Source of the DNA: Bacteroides sp. CAG:1060
Lineage (GTDB): Bacteria; Bacteroidota; Bacteroidia; Bacteroidales; UBA932
Reading direction: 5' to 3'
Assembly: GCA_000432655.1 (NCBI GenBank)
Contig: HF986331.1
Location: 1-6,244, forward strand
DNA: 6,244 nucleotides
The notes under the pieces are model-generated. The model was not told the origin of the DNA. It searched no databases and saw only the letters and a list, made by a program, of their open reading frames with translations. Within the stretch, counting starts at the first letter, position 1; the number at the start of each line of letters is the position of its first letter. The position numbers and the translations under genes were made by a program. Positions 1 to 5,414 of this stretch are shown piece after piece.

Positions 1-1581
1 AGCTGGTACTACCAGTGGGAGAACTTTGCCAACTACAATGTGACCATCAAGAAGCACATGATCGGAGCCATGGCCGGTATGTCTTATATCGAGAACAACT
101 CTGACAGCGTCAATGCAAGTGCTTCAGGTCCGGATATCCTCAAGGGCTATGAGCCTAATTTCCGCTATCTGAATTATGTGAATTCAGCCGCCGACACAAG
201 AAGAAGCTTCGGCAATGCTCCGAGCCGCTCGGCCAATATCTCATACTACGGACGTCTTACTTACAATTACGACAACCGTTACAACTTCCAGGCTAACTTC
301 CGTGCTGACGCATACGATTCATCCAAGCTTTCAAAGCAGTCCCGCTGGGGTTATTTCCCTTCATTCTCTTTGGGATGGACCGCATCCAACGAGCATTTCT
401 TCAAGGATAACGTCAACAAGGACATCTTCTCTCATTTGAAGGTACGTGCTTCCTGGGGACGCAACGGTAACATCAACGTCCTGAACGGTTACCAGTATGC
501 CGCTACCATCGACTACAACAGCAAACTCTACCAGTACGGTATCACCGATGGTTCTGTGACTTACGGTTCTGCTCCAAGCGGACTCTCAAACCCTAACCTC
601 AGGTGGGAGACCTCTGACCAGGTGGATTTGGGACTTGACGCCAGATTCTTCAACAACCGCCTCACTTTCGGAATCGACTGGTACGACAAGAGGACCAAGG
701 ACCTTCTCGTGCCCATCGCTCCTATTCCTGAAATCGGTGTCAACAGCACCTATGTAAATGCAGGTTCTGTGCTGAACAGAGGTCTTGAGATTGAACTCGG
801 CTGGAGAGATGCAGTGGGAGATTTCAAATACAGCATCTCCGGCAATATCTCTACGCTCAAGAACAAGGTTACTTACCTCGATCCTGCAATCTACCGTCTG
901 GAGAACGGTGCCCAGTCATACAACAACCGTATGAGGACAGCGTTTGAGGTAGGTTACCCAATTTGGTACATGCGAGCATACAAGTTCAACGGAGTGGATC
1001 CTGATACAGGAAGACCTGTTTTCGAGGACGTGAACAAAGACGGCATCATTGAAGATGCAGATAGAACATTTGTCGGCAAGGGTATTCCTGACTGCACGTT
1101 CGGTCTTACTCTAAGCCTCGAATACAAGGGCTTTGACTTCAACCTTTATGGTGCTGGAACTGCCGGAAACGACATTTTCAACCTCTATTACCAGGCTGAC
1201 GGTCCGATGAGAAACTCATTGCGCTATTTCTATGACAACGCATGGACTCCGGAGAACAAGAATGCCAAAGTTCCAAGCTGTATTTCAGTTGTGAACGACT
1301 GGACATACTGGAGTTCTTCAGGTATGATCTTCGACGGTGGATACTTCAAGATCAAGCAGATTCAGCTTGGTTATACTCTTCCGGAGAAATTGATGCAGAA
1401 GACCTTCCTCAAAGGTGTCAGAGTATATGTTTCCTTCGATGATTTCTTCTGCTTCACCAAGAATTATCCTGGATTCGATCCTGAGACAGCTACTACCGGA
1501 AGCACCAATGCCATGGGTCTTGACCTCGGTTCTTATCCTACCACAAGAAAGATTGTCGGTGGTCTCAACATAAGGTTCTAA
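1..1581 (+). CDS. SusC-like TonB-dependent outer-membrane transporter, C-terminal part (5' end outside window)
   Basis: This is the C-terminal 526 residues of a SusC/RagA-type transporter, which imports oligosaccharides across the outer membrane using TonB energy together with its SusD partner. The frame is open from base 1, so the gene starts upstream; the GTG at 40 is internal. Family members are usually about 1000 residues, so the plug domain and early barrel strands are missing from view. The visible part has alternating aromatic and polar beta-strands typical of the barrel. It also has the SusC-typical stretch around nt 985-1185: 'FNGVDPDTGRPVFEDVN' followed by KDGIIEDADR, an acidic Asp/Asn-rich loop, then VGKGIPDCTFG and GNDIFN. 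The protein ends NIRF, with the terminal Phe expected for insertion by the BAM machinery. The stop codon is 19 nt before the SusD-like gene, the standard pairing. Family assignment is firm; the transported glycan is inferred only from the downstream enzymes. Confidence 0.95.
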   Translation, partial: SWYYQWENFANYNVTIKKHMIGAMAGMSYIENNSDSVNASASGPDILKGYEPNFRYLNYVNSAADTRRSFGNAPSRSANISYYGRLTYNYDNRYNFQANFRADAYDSSKLSKQSRWGYFPSFSLGWTASNEHFFKDNVNKDIFSHLKVRASWGRNGNINVLNGYQYAATIDYNSKLYQYGITDGSVTYGSAPSGLSNPNLRWETSDQVDLGLDARFFNNRLTFGIDWYDKRTKDLLVPIAPIPEIGVNSTYVNAGSVLNRGLEIELGWRDAVGDFKYSISGNISTLKNKVTYLDPAIYRLENGAQSYNNRMRTAFEVGYPIWYMRAYKFNGVDPDTGRPVFEDVNKDGIIEDADRTFVGKGIPDCTFGLTLSLEYKGFDFNLYGAGTAGNDIFNLYYQADGPMRNSLRYFYDNAWTPENKNAKVPSCISVVNDWTYWSSSGMIFDGGYFKIKQIQLGYTLPEKLMQKTFLKGVRVYVSFDDFFCFTKNYPGFDPETATTGSTNAMGLDLGSYPTTRKIVGGLNIRF

Positions 1582-1600
1582 TAACACTAAGACTGAAGAA

Positions 1601-3337
1601 ATGAAAAAATATATTATACCATTAGTATGCGCTGCAGGCATTTTATCATCGTGCAGCCAGAGCCTTCTGGACATCCCGCAGAAGGGCGTGATTCCTATGG
1701 AGTCATTCTACCAGACGGATGAGGACGCGGAGTCTGCGGCTACGGCCATGTACCACGGATTCCTTACCAATATGTGTACGGTAAAAGCGATAGGTGCCAA
1801 TATCTACGTGGGTTATCTGTTCGCTTTCAACCTTCCTGGCGACGACGTGTATGCCGCTTGTAAGGAATATGGAAACAACGATTTCCAGGCAGCCGTAAAC
1901 GAGTTCCGTTTCGACCCTTCAAGTGATATCATATCCACTTGCTACAGGAATCTGTATCTGACCAATTATTACTGCAACCTCATTACTGACAACTTCAAGT
2001 ATGGAGACAGTGCCATCAAGGACAGAGTGATATCCGAAGCCAGAGTTATGAGAGCATGGATACACATGACTCTTGCCATCGGCTGGGGTACACCTCCGCT
2101 CGTGGATCGTGTACTCGTGGGTTCTGACAAGCCGGGCAATTATCCTGGTACCCAGAAGGAGCTTCTTATGTGGTGTGCCAAGGAGTGTGAAGAGGCTGCC
2201 GCTTACCTGGATTACAGGAAAGGCAAGGATGATAAGGAGGCTGCAGTGGTTGTGACCAAGGGATTTGCACAGGCTGTTCAGGGTAAGTCACTTATATTCG
2301 CAAGAGAATATGAGGCTGCAAAGAAACCTCTCTATGAAGTCATGAAGAAAGGCGGGTATTCGCTTGTCCCTGGAGAGAGAATGCAGGAATTGTTCCACAT
2401 CGAGGGTGACGGAAATGAGGAGAAGGTATTCGAGGCAAGCGTGGTGAACAACCCTAACCTCTCTACCTTTACTCAGCTGTTCCGTTCTACATGGCAGCAT
2501 GCCAACATGTGGTGCTGGAGAGGCGACCGTTTTGCGGCTGTTCCTAAGGAAGTCGGAATGCGTGCCAACGGATGGGGCGGTCTTGGTGTACGTGAGGATT
2601 TTGCAAGAGAGTTCATTGCCAATGACGGTGACTCATACAGACGCAAGTACTCTATCATCTCATACGAAGAAGTGCTCACCGAGCTCTCTTACGCCAATGA
2701 CGTTAAGCCTGATGGCACCGCCATGACTTATGAGGAGAAGATGCGTGACCCTAAGAGAGGTATCAAGGATATTCGTGGACTTTATGGAAATGGTGAATAT
2801 CTTCAGCTCAAGAGGATAGTAAGTCCTGAGGATGTGGCCGGACACTCTGCGTGGAGTGAAGCCAACTTCGTGGTGATGCGCTATGCTGAGGTCCTCCTCA
2901 TGTATGCGGAGTGCTGCGCTCAGACAGGAACCGATCTTGACAAGGGTCTCGAGGCCATTCTTGAAATCCAGAAGCGTGCCGGTATCCCTGCAGCAAACTA
3001 TGCGACCGAATGTACTCTCGACGTAGTGAAGAAGGAGAAGAAATTCGAATTGTTCACCGAGAGCTGCCGTTTTGCAGACTGCGTACGCTGGGGAGACACC
3101 GCCGGTATGGAGACGGCAGGAACCAATCTTCCTACTCTCTATGACCATATGTTTGATGCTGACGATGCTACAAGAACAGACGTTCACTCTCCTTATGTCA
3201 AGCATCATGAATACAACAAGGAAGCAGGTAGACAGACCGGTTTCCAGAAAGGAAAGCACGAGCTCTTCCCATTCCCTACGCTTGTGACATCTATCAACCC
3301 TAACATTGTACAAAACCCTGGTTGGGGTAGTTATTGA
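1601..3337 (+). CDS. SusD/RagB-like surface glycan-binding lipoprotein
   Basis: This complete 578-residue protein is the cell-surface lid and glycan-binding partner of the SusC-like transporter just upstream. The ATG at 1601 begins a lipoprotein signal: MKKY, a hydrophobic run, then lipobox LSSC with the acylated Cys at residue 18. The mature N-terminus continues LLDIPQKGVI and FYQTDEDAESAATAMY, the usual SusD opening. The middle is helix-rich, as expected for the TPR-like scaffold, including the family-typical LLMYAECCAQTG segment. Near the C-terminus come FADCVRWGD (Arg-Trp around residues 496-497) and the hallmark ending LFPFPTLVTSINPN then IVQNPGW. Length matches the family norm of roughly 500-600. 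There is no Shine-Dalgarno sequence; AT-rich DNA precedes the start, as is usual in Bacteroidota. A strong hairpin follows the stop. The bound glycan cannot be read from this sequence, because SusD homologues diverge at the binding site. Confidence 0.97.
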   Translation: MKKYIIPLVCAAGILSSCSQSLLDIPQKGVIPMESFYQTDEDAESAATAMYHGFLTNMCTVKAIGANIYVGYLFAFNLPGDDVYAACKEYGNNDFQAAVNEFRFDPSSDIISTCYRNLYLTNYYCNLITDNFKYGDSAIKDRVISEARVMRAWIHMTLAIGWGTPPLVDRVLVGSDKPGNYPGTQKELLMWCAKECEEAAAYLDYRKGKDDKEAAVVVTKGFAQAVQGKSLIFAREYEAAKKPLYEVMKKGGYSLVPGERMQELFHIEGDGNEEKVFEASVVNNPNLSTFTQLFRSTWQHANMWCWRGDRFAAVPKEVGMRANGWGGLGVREDFAREFIANDGDSYRRKYSIISYEEVLTELSYANDVKPDGTAMTYEEKMRDPKRGIKDIRGLYGNGEYLQLKRIVSPEDVAGHSAWSEANFVVMRYAEVLLMYAECCAQTGTDLDKGLEAILEIQKRAGIPAANYATECTLDVVKKEKKFELFTESCRFADCVRWGDTAGMETAGTNLPTLYDHMFDADDATRTDVHSPYVKHHEYNKEAGRQTGFQKGKHELFPFPTLVTSINPNIVQNPGWGSY

Positions 3338-3349
3338 TATTGTGTGTAT

Positions 3350-3371
3350 TCACGGGGCTTCGGCCCCGTGA
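3350..3371 (+). terminator. Strong UUCG-loop hairpin between the susD-like and GH43 genes
   Basis: A perfect 9-bp inverted repeat lies 12 nt after the SusD-like stop: left arm TCACGGGGC (3350-3358), loop TTCG (3359-3362), right arm GCCCCGTGA (3363-3371). A C(UUCG)G tetraloop on a GC-rich stem is exceptionally stable in RNA. The following bases (taattcaaag) do not form a uridine tract, so this is not a textbook intrinsic terminator. It could attenuate transcription, or protect the 3' end of a processed susCD mRNA and so keep transporter transcript above enzyme transcript. The structure is certain; its role is inferred. Confidence 0.6.
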
Positions 3372-3389
3372 TAATTCAAAGATACATTG

Positions 3390-4697
3390 ATGAAGAAAAG
3401 AATTGCCATAGCCGTCATCTCTCTTACCGCTCTTGCTTTAGGCTCTGCGGTAAAAGCTCAGACAGGAAGCCCATTTATCCATGACCCTTCGACTGTGGTG
3501 GAGTGTGACGGCAAGTACTATACCTTCGGAACCGGAGGTGGAGGACTCATCTCGGAAGACGGATGGGTGTGGAATGGTGGCGGAGTACGTCCCGGTGGGG
3601 GAGTGGCTCCGGATGCCATAAAGATTGGAGACCGATATATGGTGGTATATGCCATGACCGACAGAGGTGTAGGCAACGGCCATCGTTCTCGGGTCTATAT
3701 GATGTGGAACAAGACTCTTGATCCGACATCTCCTGATTTTGGATATACTGAGCCTGTAGACATTGCCGGCTCGGATGGATTTGAGGACTGTGACGGTATT
3801 GATCCCGGTCTTATGCTGGGACCTGACGGAAGACTCTGGCTCACTTACGGAACGTATTTCGGATATATCCGCATAGTGGAACTTGACCCTGCGACAGGCC
3901 TTTGTATGGAAGGAAGTCAGCCTGTGGATGTGGCCATCTCATGCGAGGCGCCCGAGATGACATATCACGACGGATGGTATTATCTTCTGGCTACTCACCG
4001 GCGCATGGGCGCCGGACATTTCGGCCGATTCATTATTGAAGAAGGAGTGGAGAAGATGTCGTTCCACTTTGAGGCGGACCTTGATTTGAGCGGGCGCAGC
4101 ACCCTTGCCATCCGTCCTCTTCTATGGCGAAACGGCTGGCCTGTAGCCGGCGAGATACTTGAAGACGGAGTTTATGGCATGGTATCAGAGCGCAGAGGCA
4201 CTGCCCTTGAGCTGTCGGTGAAGACGGTCCGTATGGCAGGCGGCATGAGGGGATTTGGAAGGAGTGGCGACCAGCCTGTGGTTCGCGTTGAGTCTCAGAA
4301 GCTTTCGGATGTGGAGAGCGGCTGGCCGAAGGGCGAAGTACCTGTAAGACTTGGAGCGGATATGTTCCGTCCTAACCAGAGTTGGGAGATAGTTGCCGAT
4401 TCACAGGCAGGAGGCAGTCTTGGCGGTCCGTATTACCGTATAAGGATAGCCGGCACGGACAGATACCTTACCGCAACTTCCGAGAAGGAAGTGACGACGG
4501 TGGAGTCTGTCATCGAAGGCGGCGAGCAGTTGTGGCGTATCGAGCAGCTCAGTGACGGGACATGGCGGATAATGCCTAAGAGCATTCCGGGCTGCGAGGA
4601 GCAGTTGGCACTGGTAGCCGTTGCTGACGGTACGCCGAGCCTTGCACCGTTTGACTACAACAGTGACAATTCCAAATGGACATTCAGAAAACATTGA
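3390..4697 (+). CDS. GH43-A: secreted GH43-family (arabinanase-like) protein with C-terminal beta-trefoil and an internal 46-residue gap
   Basis: This 435-residue protein resembles arabinan-active GH43 enzymes. I chose the ATG at 3390 over the TTG at 3387. A signal peptide precedes likely cleavage after VKA (residue 23), with no lipobox. Presumed catalytic acids are all present: Asp32 in FIHDPS (base), Asp138 in CDGIDPGL (pKa-tuning), Glu186 in SCEAPE (acid). GRLWLTYGTYFGYIRIVELDP (nt 3828-3890) is highly typical of the family. STLAIRPLLW and NGWPVAGE (to residue 255) close the propeller. After LLATH203 the sequence jumps straight to RRMGAGHFGR, skipping the 46 residues found at this point in GH43-B, so part of one propeller blade is missing. 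The C-terminal region, roughly residues 300-435, carries NQSWEI, EQLWRI and SKWTF (Trp332, 382, 430), evenly spaced QxW-like motifs of a ricin-type beta-trefoil, probably glycan-binding. Family is firm; activity is doubtful because of the gap. It may be a binding protein or a decaying copy. Confidence 0.9.
   Translation: MKKRIAIAVISLTALALGSAVKAQTGSPFIHDPSTVVECDGKYYTFGTGGGGLISEDGWVWNGGGVRPGGGVAPDAIKIGDRYMVVYAMTDRGVGNGHRSRVYMMWNKTLDPTSPDFGYTEPVDIAGSDGFEDCDGIDPGLMLGPDGRLWLTYGTYFGYIRIVELDPATGLCMEGSQPVDVAISCEAPEMTYHDGWYYLLATHRRMGAGHFGRFIIEEGVEKMSFHFEADLDLSGRSTLAIRPLLWRNGWPVAGEILEDGVYGMVSERRGTALELSVKTVRMAGGMRGFGRSGDQPVVRVESQKLSDVESGWPKGEVPVRLGADMFRPNQSWEIVADSQAGGSLGGPYYRIRIAGTDRYLTATSEKEVTTVESVIEGGEQLWRIEQLSDGTWRIMPKSIPGCEEQLALVAVADGTPSLAPFDYNSDNSKWTFRKH
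3459..3998 (+). repeat. Tandem paralogous repeat, copy 1, 5' block (pairs with 5478-6017)
   Basis: This 540-nt block aligns without any indel to 5478-6017 at a constant offset of 2019 nt. Translated identity is about 78% (141 of 180 residues, counted by eye). Similarity is uneven. Bases 3498-3568 are identical to 5517-5587 over 71 nt, and 3820-3902 differs from its partner at only about six positions, while the stretch between (around 3630-3700) is strongly diverged. Similarity begins at the signal-cleavage site; the two signal peptides are different. This indicates gene duplication, possibly with later gene conversion. Confidence 0.93.
3998..4015 (+). repeat. 7-bp inverted repeat at the GH43-A deletion junction
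   Basis: CCGGCGC (3998-4004) and GCGCCGG (4009-4015) form a perfect inverted repeat around a 4-nt loop, ATGG. The point where GH43-A loses 138 nt relative to GH43-B falls between 3998 and 3999, at the base of this hairpin. The matching position in GH43-B (from 6153) has AAG CGT CGC and does not form the perfect left arm. The inverted repeat is directly visible. A role in the deletion, or in a sequencing or assembly artefact, is inferred. Confidence 0.6.
3999..4087 (+). repeat. Tandem paralogous repeat, copy 1, 3' block (pairs with 6156-6244)
   Basis: After the missing 138 nt, similarity to GH43-B resumes at a new constant offset of 2157 nt (2019 + 138) and continues to the window edge. Over 4002-4087 only four of 86 bases differ, all at synonymous positions, so the encoded residues (RMGAGHFGRF through HFEADLD) are identical. 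The repeat probably continues past the right edge. Confidence 0.93.
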
Positions 4698-4702
4698 TAT
4701 AT

Positions 4703-5413
4703 ATGACAAACAAGACCATAAAAATTCTAGGCATATTCGCTGCATTGCTGATGTTTATGCCAAACACCGAAGCGAAGAACAGAAGCTCGGAGACAGAAGT
4801 GCTGTCCATGTATTATACTCATTCTTCTTCCGAGCCTGTCGGCACGGACAAGGATGGTTTCATTCAGAGATGGATGATGCTTGAGCCTATAAAAATCGAT
4901 ATTCGCGCCAACAGTGCACTGAATTCCGAGTTCATAGCCAACACCATTTCCGTCGAGCACTTCAAGGGACAGAATGTCCTGATGCCTTATGACGGACAGA
5001 CAGTGAAAGTGGGAAAAGACAAGCATGTGTGGCATGCTCTGGACACCAAGAAATACTTTGTCAATCTGATGCGCTTTGCTGAAGGTTACGGTAAGGAGTA
5101 CTATGGCCAGATGTATTGGGTTGTGACCGTAGTGAATTGTGATGAAGACATCACGGATGTCAGACTCTCCGCTGGTGCCAATTCTGCTGCCGTGTGGTGG
5201 CTCAACGGTGAGAAGGTTCTCACTCTTTCGGACGACAGGGATCTTATAATGGATGACTGCATGTCCAAGCGGATTTCTCTCAAAAAGGGAGAGAATGTGA
5301 TTCGCGGCGTAGTTTTCAACGGACCTGGAATGGCTGATTTCTGCCTTCGTTTCGTGGACGAAAACGGCAATCCGGTGAAGAATCTGAGTGTAACCGCTAA
5401 ATTGAAGAAATAG
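4703..5413 (+). CDS. Small secreted protein, predicted beta-sandwich module of glycan-active enzymes, standalone
   Basis: I do not recognise a named family. I chose the ATG at 4703 (236 residues) because it gives a clean signal peptide: MTNKTIK, a hydrophobic core, cleavage probably after TEA (residue 24), no lipobox. An in-frame ATG at 4676 would overlap GH43-A and put nine extra residues before the signal. The mature protein has FIQRWMMLEPI (from residue 53) and HVWHALDTKKYFVNL. It then has MYWVVTVVNC, VWWLNGEKV (Trp165, Trp166) and DDCMSKRISLKKGENVIRG. It ends with ADFCLRFVDENGNPVKN. The order 'WxLNG-E, basic, LKKGxN, NG, F-LR' resembles jelly-roll domains attached to glycoside hydrolases and carbohydrate esterases. 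No catalytic signature is visible. It starts 5 nt after GH43-A and ends 1 nt before GH43-B, so it belongs to the same operon. A carbohydrate-binding or partner-docking role is inferred. Confidence 0.8.
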   Translation: MTNKTIKILGIFAALLMFMPNTEAKNRSSETEVLSMYYTHSSSEPVGTDKDGFIQRWMMLEPIKIDIRANSALNSEFIANTISVEHFKGQNVLMPYDGQTVKVGKDKHVWHALDTKKYFVNLMRFAEGYGKEYYGQMYWVVTVVNCDEDITDVRLSAGANSAAVWWLNGEKVLTLSDDRDLIMDDCMSKRISLKKGENVIRGVVFNGPGMADFCLRFVDENGNPVKNLSVTAKLKK

Positions 5414-5414
5414 T

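Noticed and set aside
40..42. GTG as a start codon for the SusC-like gene
   Set aside because: The frame is open to base 1 with barrel-like sequence (SWYYQWENFANYN) before the GTG, and a family member should have about 500 more residues upstream.
2660..3313. Open frame of 217 codons on the minus strand inside the SusD-like gene
   Set aside because: The plus-strand SusD reading is certain. The antisense translation is Cys- and Arg-rich without family features, as expected of a codon-bias shadow.
3387..3389. TTG as the start of GH43-A
   Set aside because: The adjacent ATG at 3390 gives the standard MKKR signal peptide start; the TTG adds one residue with no supporting ribosome-binding signal.
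3338..3389. A Bacteroides-type promoter (TTTG at -33, TAnnTTTG at -7) before GH43-A
   Set aside because: I looked for both boxes in the gap and found no convincing match; TATTGTG-like sequence there lacks the required TTTG.
4676..4702. Upstream ATG giving a 245-residue version of the small secreted protein, overlapping GH43-A
   Set aside because: It places nine residues before a complete signal peptide that begins at 4703 and requires overlap, while the 4703 start gives a normal signal and a 5-nt gap.
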